A DNA stretch of 64,000 nucleotides, from positions 11,326,039 through 11,390,038 of the forward strand of contig CM055097.1 in NCBI GenBank assembly GCA_029204225.1, given 5' to 3'. The stretch comes from Diphasiastrum complanatum (Eukaryota > Streptophyta > Lycopodiopsida > Lycopodiales > Lycopodiaceae). The first letter of the stretch is position 1. The number at the start of each line of letters is the position of its first letter. Positions 35,331-48,150 of the stretch are shown one piece after another. The notes below the pieces were generated by a model. That model was not told the origin of the DNA, ran no database searches, and was given only the letters and a program-made list of their open reading frames with translations. The position numbers were made by a program, and so were the translations under genes.

Positions 35331-36075
35331 CTGAGCCTTAATTAGAATCCCAAATTACTCATTAATCCAATTCCAAAGCCTAGATTCATAAACCCCCTTC
35401 TTACTCTAAACCCTAAACAATAAATTCTAAGTTGTAAGCTCTAAATTCCTTTACCCTTTTCCTAAACTATTTCCCCTAGATCCCTTATCTAAACTCTAAA
35501 TCCAAAACTCTAAGCCCTAAATCCTAAGACGTAAGCCTACATTTAAAACCCTAGACTCAAAATCCTAAACTCTAAACCCTAAGCCCTTTACTCTAAATCC
35601 CTTTCTTTAGATCCCTAAGCCTCTTTTTTTGGATCTCTTACCCTAAACCCCTTACCATAGATCCCTAAATCCCCTTATCCCAAGCCTCTTTTTCTAAATC
35701 TCTTTTTCTAGATCCCTTACCCTAGATTCCTAAGCCCTAGATCTATAAATCCCCTTACTCTAAATTCTAAATCTTAAATTGTAAGCCCTTAGCCCTAAAA
35801 ACCTTACCCTAAGCTCTAAATCCTAAATCCTAAATCCTAAGCCCTAAACCATAAGCCATAAGCCCTCAACCCCTTACCCTCTATACCCTAAACCCTTTTC
35901 CCTAGATCCCTTACCCTACAAAGTAGACAATGAAAATCCATTTTCTCAAGTTGGACAAAAATCACTTTTTCTCCACCAAAAGCCCCGATTAAAGGCTCTA
36001 TGGATTCATAATCAGATTCTTGAGATCTGACCCCTAAACCTCTTTTTTTGGATCTCTTACCCTAAACCCCTTACC
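35331..36075. repeat. Degenerate telomere-type repeats (CCCTAAA-like)
   Basis: Dense CCCTAAA, ACCCTAAACC, CCTAAATCC and related words over about 600 bp. A 45-bp piece (CTCTTTTTTTGGATCTCTTA ... CCTTACCATA) at about 35621-35662 recurs at 36030-36075. This is an interstitial telomere-like tract, much mutated. Confidence 0.8.
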
Positions 36076-37265
36076 ATACTCTAGTTGTGGGGCCAGATCT
36101 CAAAAAAAATGATTGAAAAGCGAATTTGGTTGGATCAAAAAGTAAGACATAGCCAACAATTGAGGGTAGAAAGGAGGCATGGTCCTCTCACGTGTACTCA
36201 TCCGAGAAGAAAAAGTTGTGTGTTTAAGTGTTTAGTGTCTAAATGACCTACTTTCATTATGCAGACAGTGCAATAGCTGTTAAATCACAAGGACTCTCGA
36301 TCAACGATCGAGATCAATAGACCAAGAATAAGTGTTGGCCATTGGATCAACATCTACATTCAAGATGATGTTGAAAGGGCCCAAAGTCAATTAAAAGACA
36401 AATTGGCCTTCAACTTTCTAAAAAAAATTTATCATGAAGAGGACTCTACTGGGATTGTTAGAAGTATCAAGGTTGGCCAATAGTCCTCGGTACATGAATC
36501 TATGTATATCGGATTCAAGCTACCTTTGATAATTCGAAGATTGCTCTACTTGATCATTAGCTTCAAAGTTGTTGGGATCGAAACAGTTAGTTTATTTTCA
36601 TATCATGAATCAAACAAAACAAATTACATGCATTCAACACAATACAACATGATTTAGATTACTAGAATGAATACATTTAGTCTAAAGTGTGTACAAGTTT
36701 GAATGTAGATAGGTTCATGATCTTCCTAAGAAAATACTTTGTAAACAAAGAGAAGGATCGAATAGTTGCACTCTGAATGAATGTTTGATTGATTGATGAC
36801 TAGGTAACACTATAACTTTCTCAATGATTGTTATCGAATATATACACATGGCTATCTGATTGAAAGAATGCTTGGTCTATTTTTTTACAAATAGGATTAA
36901 GACACTACGTGCTGTTAGCAGTCGCTGTTAGATAGAATCTGATTTTGTTAGAGATTATATTCGGGCATGATAGTGTTGAGCTACCGAATAATCAAGAGTT
37001 CGATAACAGTGATTGCTCGATAGTTCGATGATGGCTGAATAGTCAATAATGATTGTTGATAATTTGGCCATGTTGACAGAATGTCAAAGTACAGTACTTT
37101 GGACTATAAATGAGTCTACTAATGACTCACAAGAGTGATTGATTGATTGATCACAAAACAAATCAAACTAGACACACAAAATTGAGATCTAGATTAACAA
37201 TTTGAGATGTGTCAAGCAAGAGCAATCTATAATCATTAATCGAAAGAAATGTACACCACACACAC
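36076..37265. other. Unassigned, likely decayed transposon sequence
   Basis: AT-rich with no supported frame. It lies left of the inferred LTR of the old copia. Confidence 0.35.
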
Positions 37266-37681
37266 ATGTGAAATAGTACTCAGTATGGCCTGAAGAAAGC
37301 AAATAATCTCAAAAACACTTAGTTCTTGTGTAGATCCAAAAACAATCAATGTACATAGTGCAGAAGTCGAGTTTTCTCAAAAAGCTTTCAAAAATAATCT
37401 AAGGTATTACTATGGAGAGATGGATACATAGAAAGCCTCTTTCCCACCTCAAGTTAGGTGAAAATCCAACATGTAATAAGGAAGTTGATTGAGTTCTTTT
37501 GCCCTAATTTGCCATTCTAGCCTCATCCTAGAGTTTTGCCATGTTGGTGGCTACATTGATCAATTACCTACTCTAATGTGGGGGGCTTTCCCACGTGGCT
37601 CCATGGCCCCACCTGTGTGGGACCCACTTATTGACATATTTACATAATTTGACATAGCTAGATTTGCCGCAATTTTTCACA
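37266..37681 (-). repeat. Putative 3' LTR of the old copia
   Basis: On the plus strand it runs TGTGAAATAG...AATTTTTCACA, matched inverted ends. On the minus strand a GAGGAG polypurine tract precedes it. The right end is supported by the polypurine tract and by the same junction at 26728; the left end rests on the inverted terminus only. Confidence 0.45.
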
Positions 37682-39227
37682 CTCCTCAAATCTAGCTTTG
37701 AAAACTATGATACCTTTATCAATTACTCCAAGTAATTATCTTAGCTTAAGAAATGAATCCTTAGGCAAGGATTTAGTGAAATCAGTTAAGCAAGTCGATG
37801 AAGACACATGTTGAAGTTTGATTTCTTTGGCTTGCACCTTCTTTCTCACAAAATGATGAGATATTTCGATATGCTTGCTCCTTGCATGGAATGTAGGATT
37901 GGTTGCAAGTGAGTGGGCTGATTGGCTATCACAAAAGATTGTAGGTACCTCCTTGCCTCCATGACATGAAGTTCCACCAATATCCTTTAGAGCCATAAGC
38001 CCTCCTTGCATGTTGATGTCAAGGCCTTATACTCGGATTCTGTCAAAGATAAGGAAATAATATCTTGCTTCTTGAGAGCCATGACACCACTCCATCACAC
38101 AAGAATGTAGCAAATATACTAGTAGAATTTTGATCCACCTTGTCACCTACAAAATCCGAGTCACTATAGGCTCTTAAGCCAAGATTAGTCCCTTTGTAGA
38201 GTATGCCAAAAATCCTAGTTGATGAGATAAATCTTAGGACTCTTCCAATGTGACACAAGAGGACATTGCATGTATTGGCTTAACTTTCCAACACTACAAC
38301 TAAGATTAAGTTTAGTTATAGTCAAATAGATTAAGGAGCCTATAAGCCTTCTATAGAGAGTGATGTCCTCAAAGGATGCTTCATCACCACTTATAGATGC
38401 TTTCACATTTTGCTCCATTGGACTCTCAATGCCTTTACCATTCTTCATTTCAAATCCATCTAGGATGGATGTAGCATATTTAGATTGACAAATAAAGCTA
38501 AAGTCCAATCCTCTTATGACTTCTATTCCTAGAATGAAGTGCAATAGGCTGAGATCCACCATTCTAAACTCTTTAGATAAGCAATCTTAACATATCTTAT
38601 TCCATCTAGATCATTTCCACTTAAAATAATGTCATTATCATACAAAATAAGTACAATGATCTTTCCATCATGAAATCTGAAATAAAATAATGGATTATTT
38701 GAACTCAAAATAAAATTGATGAAGACAAGAAAAGATTTTAGCCTAGAGTACCATGCTCTAGGTGCTTGCTTGAGTCCATAGAGGAGACTCTTTTTCAAAA
38801 AACATGTTTTTTCTTCAAGATCCTCCTTGATGAAACCCTCGGGTTGCCTCATGTAGATTTCTTCCTCCAAGTAGCCATTGAGGAAGGCATTTGTAACATC
38901 AAGTTGAAATAGCTTCCAATTGAAAGTAGTATCAAGACTAATGAACAATCTTATTGTAACTAGCTTGGCCATAGGAGCAAAAGTATCATCATAATCAATG
39001 CCTTTGGTTTCCAAAAAACGTTTTGCTACAAGTCTAGCTTTATACTTATTTATTGATCCATATTTACTATACTTCAATCTACACACCCCCTTGCAATCAA
39101 GTGGTTTCTTCCCTTGAGGAAGATCAACAAGCTCCCAAGTATGATTCTCCATGAGAGCATCATATTCCACTTGCATAGCATTTATCCAACTTTTTGATTT
39201 ACAAGCATCTTCATAGCAAGTTGGTTC
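37682..39227 (-). pseudogene. Old Ty1/copia: RT and RNase H part
   Basis: From high to low the minus strand reads copia RT: WELVDLPQGKKPLDCKGV, KARLVAKRFLETKGIDYDDT, LFQLDVTNAFLNGYLEEEIY, LLYGLKQAPRAWYSRL. The catalytic segment reads LILYDNDIILSGND in place of Y-V-D-D. Then IESPMEQNVKA and GSLIYLTITKLN follow. RNase H: AYSDSDFVGDKVDQ (38150), then FCDSQSAHSLATNPTFHARSK and HFVRKKVQAKEI to 37736. Stops and frame changes occur. The upstream part of the same element continues at 45258, across the younger insertion. Confidence 0.9.
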
Positions 39228-39955
39228 TATTAAGATTAGTAAAAAATATCTTCCTATCTCGAGTTTTGGGGCCATGTCCATGATTATTTCCATTGTAAAC
39301 TATGTTGTACATAAAGGTATGTGAATTGAGCACATAACCTTTTAGAATAGGTCAAGTTTGAGTTAGGTAGATTCAAATTTGATGTCATGCAAAAGTTTAG
39401 ATAGCATGCAATGTCATTTAGTATGCATGCAAGCCACATGCAATCAATGCATGCAACATGCAAAGTGGTTTCTGTGATCTACACATGTCTAGGCAATTTT
39501 ATGAGCTGACATGCAGTACATGCAATATCCATGCATGCAATTACACATGTGGATCCTTAGTAGTTGAGTTAACTTAGTTAATTAGACTTTCCATGCAACA
39601 CCACTGTAGGAACTCGAGCCACTTTGATGTAGGAAAACCTTGGCATGTTTTGCCATATTGTGAATAATGAAATTTTGGTGTTTTGGACTCATTCTCTCTC
39701 TACCTGAGTATTCTAGTGCTATTTTTCTCTCTCTACCCAAGAGCAGGCTATTTTTTCCATATTGAGCACTTAGAATTATTTCTGACATTGAATCCTCATA
39801 GTGAGAAGTTAGTTTTTTCAGTCTGTTGTATGCCATTGTGCTCTTGTCTTAGATTTTTCAAGTAATCTGTTCTTTGATCAATCTTGTGCAATCACAACAC
39901 CTCAGTAAGATCTGCAGGGTGTGTGGTGAAGTTCACACGTGCTAAAGTCTTCACA
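39228..39955 (+). repeat. 5' LTR of the young copia
   Basis: 728 bp, ending CTTCACA next to the primer site. It matches 44530-45257 at high similarity with the same length. Its first 12 bases differ (TATTAAGATTAG versus TGTGAAGGTTAG). Confidence 0.92.
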
Positions 39956-39967
39956 TGGTATCAGAGA
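39956..39967 (+). promoter_or_regulatory. Primer binding site (initiator tRNA-Met)
   Basis: TGGTATCAGAGA immediately follows the 5' LTR, the standard copia primer site. Confidence 0.9.
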
Positions 39968-40730
39968 TTCATGCTTTGAAGAGGTGAGGGTGTATACATC
40001 AGAACAATAGTGCTTTTGCTTGTAGGAACTTGGATTTGGGAGAGGAATCCAAACTCGCTGACAAACTAGCCATCTGTGGAACATAAGTGGATCAAATCAA
40101 GCCTGAGTTGCTTCAATTGGGCCCTGTACGGAAAGAGTGCTCACACGTGTGAAATCAGCCCTCTTTAATTGAGTGCTACTTCTCAAGGAATGATCCAAAT
40201 TTGATGTTCTATAGCTTGTTGGATAGGTATTAAGAGTAGAATGTGTTGCTCAAGTTTCTAAGTCAATTTGATTTGTTTTTGGAATATTTTTAGGCAATCA
40301 GAGAGTTTGAGAGAGTACTCATCTCGTGGGATATGCCAAAGTGAGCACACATCAGTTCTTTTCACCAATTTCATCAATTTTCACTATCAATCAAGTAGAA
40401 TTGGAAAGAAGTGAGTTTTTTGAGGTCTTAGACTTTTCATTTCACACAAATTATTGTGTCTGATTTGAAAGTAAGTTCCTAGAGAGTTTATCATTTCTTT
40501 GAAACTTGTGGGAGAGATAGACTTCTTACTTGCATGTGCGTCATTTCTGTGATTGAAGCAAGATCCAAATTCAAGATAGATTGATTTTCTGTGTTGAGAG
40601 TTTGATCTCACATTTTGTTGCTAGATTTCATAGGTTGGATAAACATCATCAGTGTTAGATCCTAGGTTGAGATAGCAAGCAACATCTTTCAACTTCATCT
40701 TTGTCATTACTAGAATTTCTCATAGAGAAG
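39968..40730 (+). other. 5' leader of the young copia
   Basis: Non-coding sequence between primer site and gag. No special element seen. Confidence 0.6.
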
Positions 40731-41706
40731 ATGTCTTCATCTGGTTCACATTTCTTGGAGCACAGTGAGAGATTAACATCTTCCGATTATTAGAACGGAA
40801 TCATTATCGGTTCTACAAGATGTAATGGACATTGTGAGTGGAGCTGAAGAAGAACCTGCAGCGCCTAATGAAGCTGCAGCATTCAACAAAAGAACCAGAA
40901 TTGCCCTTCATTTTATAAAAATGAATGTAACAAATGAAGTGTAAAGAGAGATCAGTAAATGCACCATTGCCAAGGAGTCTTGGGGCACTCTAAAAACAAT
41001 ATATGAAATCAAGAATACTTCCAGATTGCTTACACTTAGAAATCAAATCTTTCTAAGTTATCAGAGAGTAGATGAGAGTGTTTCATCATATGTAATGAGA
41101 GTAAAGGATCTTCATCAAGAGTTAGTTGGTATTGGAGATGCTCTTAAGAACACTGAACTTGTTCAAGTAGTCCTTAATGGACTTAGAGATGAGTATGACA
41201 ATATTGTGCAGACTTATGCAGCCAGGGAAGAGCTTCCATCTTTGGAGACACTGCAAGGTGTTCTCATTGTTGAAGAAAGCAGGCAAGAGAACAAGATGTT
41301 GAGGATCAACAGACTTTCATTGAAAGATGGTGGAGAGGACAAGGCACTCTTCATCAAAGACAAGTCAAGAGACAAGGGCAAAGGTCAACAACACTTCAAG
41401 AAGGACAAAGCCAAGAAGGTGGTGAGGATCAATCCTCACAAGATGCAACATCCAGTGGCAAGAAAAAATTGTCAAAGATCAAGTGTTTTTTCTGTGGCAA
41501 GAAAGGACACTATGCATCAAACTGTTTCAAGAAGAAGAACCAATCTAAGCAAGATAATCCTACTAATGAGGATGAGTGTGAGGGTGTTGAGAGTGAAAGA
41601 GAGGATTCTTTAATGATGTCTAATTTATCATCTTTTTCTTTAAAAAATGAAGAGATCTGGTGGATAGATAGTGGGGCTAGTTCCCATATTCTAGTTCTAG
41701 AAACTC
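40731..41706 (+). pseudogene. Gag and protease of the young copia
   Basis: Gag starts MSSSGSHFLEHSERLTSSDY at 40731 and meets a stop after 20 codons. It continues as a UBN2-type capsid: SRLLTLRNQIFLSYQRVDES, ELVQVVLNGLRDEYDNIV (41026-41220), and a Lys-rich tail. After a frame change comes the zinc knuckle CFFCGKKGHYASNC (41482-41523) and the protease site WWIDSGASSHI (41660-41690). The copia gag at the right window end is a close relative. Confidence 0.9.
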
Positions 41707-42690
41707 TTTCACAAATCTCATGTCATATCTAGGTTCAAAAAGATCAATCTACATTGCTAATGATGTAGAGTGTAGAATTGAAGGAATAGGTAGTATTCCA
41801 CTACATGCATCATCATCAAAATCTTTTTGTTTGAATGATGTACTTTATGTACCTAGACTAACAAAGAATCTCATTAGTGTAGGACAGTTGTTTGTTAGTG
41901 GATTGGATGTCAAGTTTCAAGTTGACAAGTGTATAATCTCAAGAGAAAATGAAGTTATTGCTAGAGGATCTATAATTGGAAAGTTGTACAAACTAGATTC
42001 TAGGGAGAGTGCTAACATTTCAGATATTGCTTATGAGACCAAGGTCCTTCAGGAGGATTTGTGGCATAAGAGATTGGGTCATCCCAATTTCAAAGCCATG
42101 CAATCTATGGTCAAGGAGGAAAAAGTTGTTGGACTACCAAAGACACTGTCAAAGGTGCTTCAACCCTGTGAAAGTTGTGTTTTGGCAAAATCACACTGAA
42201 GGCCTTTTCCAAGATCAAGTATCAAAACAAAGCAACCATTTGAACTCGTGCACTCTGATATTCATTTCTCATCAACCAAAAGCAAAGGAGGAACAAATTG
42301 CTTTGTTTTCTTTGTAGATGATTATACAAGATATTCTTGGATCTATATGTTATCTTCAAAAGCCATGGTTTATGATGTTTTTCTTGCTTTCAAAGCTTAT
42401 GTAGAAAACCAGTTTACTTTCAAGTTAAAAGCTTTGAGAAGTGATATTGGAGGTGAATACACTTCCAATAAGTTTAAAGACTTTTGTGAGAGGGAGGGAA
42501 TACAAAGAGAATATTCTTGTTCTTATACTCCTCAACGTAATGGAGTTGCTGAGAGAAAAATTAGAACTTTGTGTGAATGTGCAAAAGCCATTAGGCTAGA
42601 AGCCTCTCTGCCTAAAGAATTATACAACATCTCAAATGGTGTTTTTCCTCCTATTTCAAGATTAGAAAGCCTATTACAAAGATAGTTTGC
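41707..42690 (+). pseudogene. Integrase of the young copia
   Basis: The pre-integrase region reads NDVLYVPRLTKNLISVGQL, then the zinc domain DLWHKRLGHPNF...CESCVLAKSH, a TGA near 42199, and the DDE core with Asp in HSDIHFSS, Asp in LRSDIGGEYTSN and Glu in NGVAERKIR. The catalytic triad is complete but the chain has stops at 42199 and near 42685. Confidence 0.9.
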
Positions 42691-44529
42691 ACATGCAACT
42701 GCTTCTCCCCAAGATAGATCATCTTAGGATCTTTGGTTGTGTATGCTTTGTGCATGTACCTTTAGAGACTAGGAAGAAGGAATATCCTAGTGTTGTTAAA
42801 GGAATTTTTGTAGGATATGCATCTATGAAAAAAGCATACAAAGTATATCTTCCCTCTACTGACAAGAATGTTGTTAGTAGAGATGTGATCTTCCATGAAG
42901 ATCAGAAGTTTAACTTGGATGATGCACAGATCAAGGAGTCTCATGCAAGATCTACAATCATCAATCTTGATGTTTCTCAAGAAGTGGTGAGGCTGAGGCT
43001 TGAGGAGGAGCAACTTCAAGTACCCACACCAAGAAGATCTACAAGAGAGAGATCTGAGCCAAGAAGGCTCACATATGATGTTGAAGGAAGGCAAGTGGAA
43101 GGTGAAACTCCTATCATGCACTTTTCATATCAGATGAAGAGCCTAAGGATGTCCAAGAAGCACTTCAATCTGAGAAGTGGGTTGAAGCAATGAGCCAAGA
43201 GTTTGAAGCCTTGATGTCAAACAACCCATGGGAGCTTGTGGAGCCACCAAACAACATGCATGTGATTGGATGTAAGTGGGTTTTCAGAATCAAGTATAAT
43301 CATGATGGATCTATCAACAAACATAAAGCAAGACTTTGTGCCAAAGGCTACTCACAAATCAAAGGTCTTGACTATGAAGAAACCTTTGCACTAGTTGCAA
43401 AAATGGTAACAATCAAAATACTCATATCTCTTGCATGTTTTCACAATTGGAAAATGTTCTAGCTTGATGTTTCTAATGCCTTTCTCAATGGTTACCTTGA
43501 GGAGGAGATTTACATGGAGCAGCCTCCAAGTTTTGTGAAAGAAGGTGAAGAATCAAAAGTTTGTCTTTTGTTCAAAAGTCTCTATGGACTAAAACAGGCA
43601 CCAAGGTCTTGGTATACAAGGCTCAACTCCTATCTCATATCACTCGGATTTTGTCTTAGTGAATATGACCCCTCTTTGTACTATAAGTTTGTAGATAACT
43701 TTGTAGTTATTCTTCTCATCGATATCATTCTTTGTGAAAATAATGAGAAGCTAGTTGAAGAAACTAAGCATGCACTTGGTAGAGAGTTTAAGATGTAGGA
43801 CTTAGGAGTTCTTCACTATATTCTAGGCCTTGAAGTAGATTTTTGGAAAGGTCAGGCCTTTATTAGTCAAAGTAGATATGCACTTTCCATGCTCAAGAAA
43901 TTCCAAATGGAAAACTGTAAAGGCATAGATACACCTATGGAGCACATTGTAAAAGTTCCTATGAAAGATGATCAAGAAGTTGGCTAAAAGAATCTTGAGG
44001 TACATATCTTCTACCTTGGATTATGGATTATTCTACAAAGGAGAAGATCTGACTTTGATTGCTTTTTCAGACTCAGATTTTGCAGGAGACAGTTGGATAG
44101 AGAATCCACAAGTGCTTACATGATTTTTCTTGGAGGAAACTTAGTTTCTTGGCTATCAAAGAAGCAAGAAACTATATCCTTATCATCTTGTGAAGCTGAG
44201 TACAAATCTCTTACAACCACAACAAAGGAGGTTTTATGGATCAAAAGGCTACTTTTGGAGCTAAAGTGTTATGGAGATGAAGATCTTCCAATTATCAAGA
44301 ATGATAACATCTCGGCTCAGGCTCTTGCAAACACGTCGAGGTAGCTCATCATTTTGTAAGAGAAAAAGTCATTGGGAGAGAGATCTTATTGGAGCATGTT
44401 GGATCTTCAAATTGTGTTGCAGATCTTCTCACTAAGCCATTACTCAAGAATGTATTTATCAAGATGAGGTCTAACCTTGGCCTAATTTCAAAGTCTATGT
44501 TGGATAGGAACATATATTTTAAGGAGGAG
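42691..44529 (+). pseudogene. RT and RNase H of the young copia
   Basis: The linker (LRIFGCVCFVHVPLE, SRDVIFHEDQKF) leads to RT: NPWELVEPPNNMHVIGCKWV, LDVSNAFLNGYLEEEIYMEQ, SLYGLKQAPRSWYTRL. At the catalytic site the expected YVDD is missing; the sequence is FVVILLIDIILCEN near 43700-43740. RNase H follows a deletion near 43980 (KRILRYISSTLDYGLFYKG, then SSCEAEYKSL and HFVREKV...LEHVGSSNCVADL). It ends at AAGGAGGAG, the polypurine tract before the 3' LTR at 44530. Confidence 0.9.
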
Positions 44530-45257
44530 TGTGAAGGTTAGTAAAAAATATCTTCCTATCTCGAGTTTTGGGGCCATGTCCATGATTATTTCCATTGTAA
44601 ACTATATTGTACATAAAGGTATGTGAATTGAGCACATAACCTTCTAGAATAGGTCAAGTTTGAGTTAAGTATATTCAAATTTGATGTCATGCAAAAGTTT
44701 AGATAGCATGTAATGTCATTCAGTATGCATGCAAGCCACATGCAATCAGTGCATGCAACATGCAAAGTGGTTTCTATGATCTACACATGTCTAGGAAATT
44801 TTATGAGCTGACATGCAGTACATGCAATATCAATGCATGCAGTTACACATGTGGATCCTTAGTAGTTGAGTTAACTGAGTTAAGTGGACTTTCCATCCAA
44901 CACCACTGTAGGAACTCGAGCCACTTTGATGTAGGAAAACCTTAGCATGTTTTGCCATATTGTGAATAATGAGATTTTGGTGTTTTGGACTCATTCTCTC
45001 TCTACTCGAGTATTCTAGTGTTATTTTTCTCTCTCTACTTGAGAGCAGCCTGTTTTTCCCATACTGAGCACTTAGAATTATTTTGACATTGAATCCTCAT
45101 AGTGAGAAGTTAGTTTTTTCAGCCTGTTGTATGCCATTGTGCTCTTGCCTTAGATTTTTCAAGTAATTTGTTCTTTGATCAATCTTGTGCAATCACAACA
45201 CCTCAGTAAGATCCTGTAGGGTGTGTGGTGAAGTTCACACGTGCTAAAAACTTCACA
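44530..45257 (+). repeat. 3' LTR of the young copia
   Basis: TGTGAAGG...CTTCACA, 728 bp, with TGTGAAG/CTTCACA inverted ends. It is highly similar to 39228-39955. Confidence 0.93.
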
Positions 45258-45640
45258 GGTTGATCAAGCATTGAAGTAAGAAAAGTGGAGGAAGTGAAAG
45301 ATGAAATGCCTTCTCTTTCACCTCTGCCAACATAAGTGAGCCTTTATGGATCTTCTTGGAGTCTGTGGATCTTGAGATGGATCCTCAAGTTCTTGATCAC
45401 TTTGAAGCTCCTCCTCCATCCTAGCATGGTCTTTGACATCAAGATGATTAGTAGCATTATCATCCACTCTACAAGAGTGTCCATAGAAAATAACATCCCT
45501 ACTCATTATGATTTTTTTAGTGATGGGATTGGAGACTCTATACGCTTTGCTATTCTCACCATATCCCACAAATATACCTTTGATAGAAGTGGCATCATCT
45601 TTCTATGAGAAATTGTCAACTAGTTTGAGATTTATCATTG
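45258..45640 (-). pseudogene. Old copia: post-integrase linker (upstream part)
   Basis: The minus strand reads GIFVGYGENSKAYRV, ITKKIIMSRDVIFYG, and an acidic linker LQSDQELEDPSQDPQTPRRS that leads into the RT at 39227. The element is truncated on its 5' side near 45.62 kb, where different copia sequence begins. Confidence 0.85.
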
Positions 45641-48150
45641 TCTAGTTCAATGGGCAATTTTGGCCAATATGCATTCATCTTTTTCGTCTGTCACAAATCA
45701 CATGAAAAAATACAGTGTCGCCTTTTTCGCCTATTTCATGGAAAATTACTTGTATTTATGCAGACAGTCGAGTTTTTTGTACACAGATACAGATTAACAT
45801 TTGATAGTAAATTTTTCAACCAAAACGTTTCCTTAATAGATTTTCAGGCAGCAATGTACTCCTTCTGTAGAAGAAAGTGCGATAGAGATTTGCTTATGAC
45901 TGTTCGATGAGATAGGATTGCCATTGAAGAAGAATGTAAATCTAGATGTGGACTTACAATTGTCTACATCTCCTCCCCAGCTTACATCAAAGTATCCATT
46001 GAGCTGATGAAGATTGTCGTTGCTGACATCTCCATAGTAGATGCACTGGTCCATGGTAGCTCGAATATACCTCATGACTCTTATGAGAGCCTTCCAATGG
46101 GCAATGCCAGGATTAGCCATATATTGGCTAAGTGAGCTTACTACGAAAGAGATATTTGATCTTGTACAGACCATTGCGTACATGGGAGATCCAAGTATCG
46201 ATCGATAAGGATACTCTCTCATCTACTCCTCTTCTTGCTTGGTCTGGAGACATTGGTCCTTTGACAAATGCAGGCATGGATCCATCGGTGAGTGAGCTAA
46301 TTTGCAATTCATTAGATTGTATCTATTAAGAACCATTGTGAAGATACCTTTGTTGAGTGATGTAAATTAGTCGTCTCGCTCTGTCTATGTGGATCTGAAT
46401 GCCCAGACAGAAGTGAGCCTCACCCAGATTAGTCATGTCGAACTCTAAAAACAGCATCTGCTTAGAATCCTTGACCAAATTGGTATTGTTGTTGAAGAGC
46501 AACGTATCATCCACGTATAAGGTGATGATAATGAAGGACTGCTGCACTGACTTGGAATAGACGTTGCAATCAATAGTGCTTGGTTGGAATCCTTGTTCGA
46601 TGAAGAATGTGTAATTGATCATTTGAAACCAAGATCTGGCAGACTGTTTTAAGCCGTAAAGTGCCTTGTGGAGTTTACAGACATGATTTTTCATACATTC
46701 TAGAATGTATCCTTTGGGCTGAATCATGTAGATGTCTTCTTGTATAACTCCATTTAGATAAGCTATTTGTACATCAAGTTGATGTACTTCGAGGTCGACA
46801 GCTGTAGCATAAGACGAGGGCTCGAATCGACGAATGCTTGATTATTGGACTGAAAGTCTTTTTGTAGTCAACATTGGAGATCAGAGTGAATCCTTGCGCT
46901 ATCAATCTTGCCTTCCTTCGATCAATTGTTCCGTTGGCATTGTATTTGATCTTGTTTGCAATCAATGATATTGCAGCCAATAGGAGCTTCGACTAGTGAC
47001 CACCTCTGGTTCTTGATCAAAGAGGAGTGCTCTCTGTCCATATCTTCTCTCCAAAGATCAGAGTCTGGTTGGCTGAGTGCCTTCTCGAATGTCGTTGATT
47101 CCTGTATCAAGAAGCATGCAGACTCAGGAGTATACCTTAGGGGCTGTGTGCGCACTCGGCTTGATCTTCTAAGAGGATTTGACTGATGAACCACTCATGG
47201 GACTTGTTGTTGGGTAGCGACAACGTCTTTGTCTGATTCGCTATCAAAAAGTGGGTCAACAATGGACACACCTAAGCCAGAAGCTCGGACAGTCGTGTCA
47301 ATGGCAGGTGATGAAGGTTCTCCTGAAGCAATATCCTTGCCTTTGATTTTGAGAAACTGATCCTCGATAAAGACTGTATCCCAGCTATACAAGATTTCTT
47401 GGATATCAGGATCATACAGCTTGTATGTATTATCAGATGAAGTATATCCAATCAGGATGATCTTGAGACCTTGGAAGTCCAATTTCTTTCTCATGTCTTT
47501 TCGGATCTGTGCGTAGGCAACGCATCCAAATACTCTTAGGTTCCTCACAGAAGGCTTAGAGCCTGTTCACACCTCGTGGGATGTCTTGCCTGAGAGGGCC
47601 TTGGTCGAAGATCTGTTCTGAACGTAAGTTGCAATGGAGACAGCTTTGGCCCAGAATCTCTTGGGCAGCGATGCATGCGCTAATATACATTTGGCTGATT
47701 CAACCAGGGTATGGTTCTTCCTCTCGGCTAAGCCATTAGACTGAGGACTGTAAGGAGTGATGAATTGATGCTCAATGCCATGGCTTTGGCAGTACTCCTT
47801 AAACTCGATAGAGATATATTCTCCACCATTGTTTGACCTTAGAGCCTTGATCGTCCTTCCAGTCTTCTTCTCAGCATGCTCCTTGAAGATTCTGAAGCAG
47901 TTGAAGGCTTCTGATTTTTTCTTTATAAATTACACCATAGTCCTTCTGGAGAATTCATCAATAAAAGTTATAAAATATTTTGCATCCTTCAGCGAAGGAT
48001 TTTTCATCGGGCCACAAATGTGTGAATGTACAATGTCTAGCAATCCTCTAGCAATATGCTAGTGGCTTGATTTAAATGGTTTCCTAGTCTGTTTACCAAC
48101 TAGACAGCCTTGACAGATAGATAACTCAACTTTATTCAAGTCCTATACAC
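45641..48150 (-). pseudogene. Third copia: integrase, RT and RNase H
   Basis: Going down the minus strand: integrase end (ICQGCLVGKQTRKPFKSSH near 48080-48110; Asp in LDIVHSHICGPM; Asp segment IKALRSNNGGEY; Glu in NGLAERKNH near 47720), linker LRVFGCVAYAQIRKDMRKKL, then RT (LHKALYGLKQSARSWFQM, IITLYVDDTLLFNNN with an intact YVDD near 46500), and RNase H (GSPMYAMVCTRSNISFV, SWGGDVDNCKSTS). Stops and frame changes are frequent. RNase H fades out between 45640 and 45830. Confidence 0.88.

Larger units (their letters stand above)
39228..45257 (+). mobile_element. Young Ty1/copia element inserted into an older copia
   Basis: Two 728-bp LTRs flank gag, protease, integrase, RT and RNase H in copia order on the plus strand. 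Flanking pentamers GGTTC (39223-39227) and GGTTG (45258-45262) are a one-mismatch target duplication. Removing the element joins the older minus-strand copia frame at its DQPTCYEDAC segment, which proves the nesting order. It is defective: stops in gag and int, RT active site lost, and a deletion between RT and RNase H near 43980. Confidence 0.93.
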
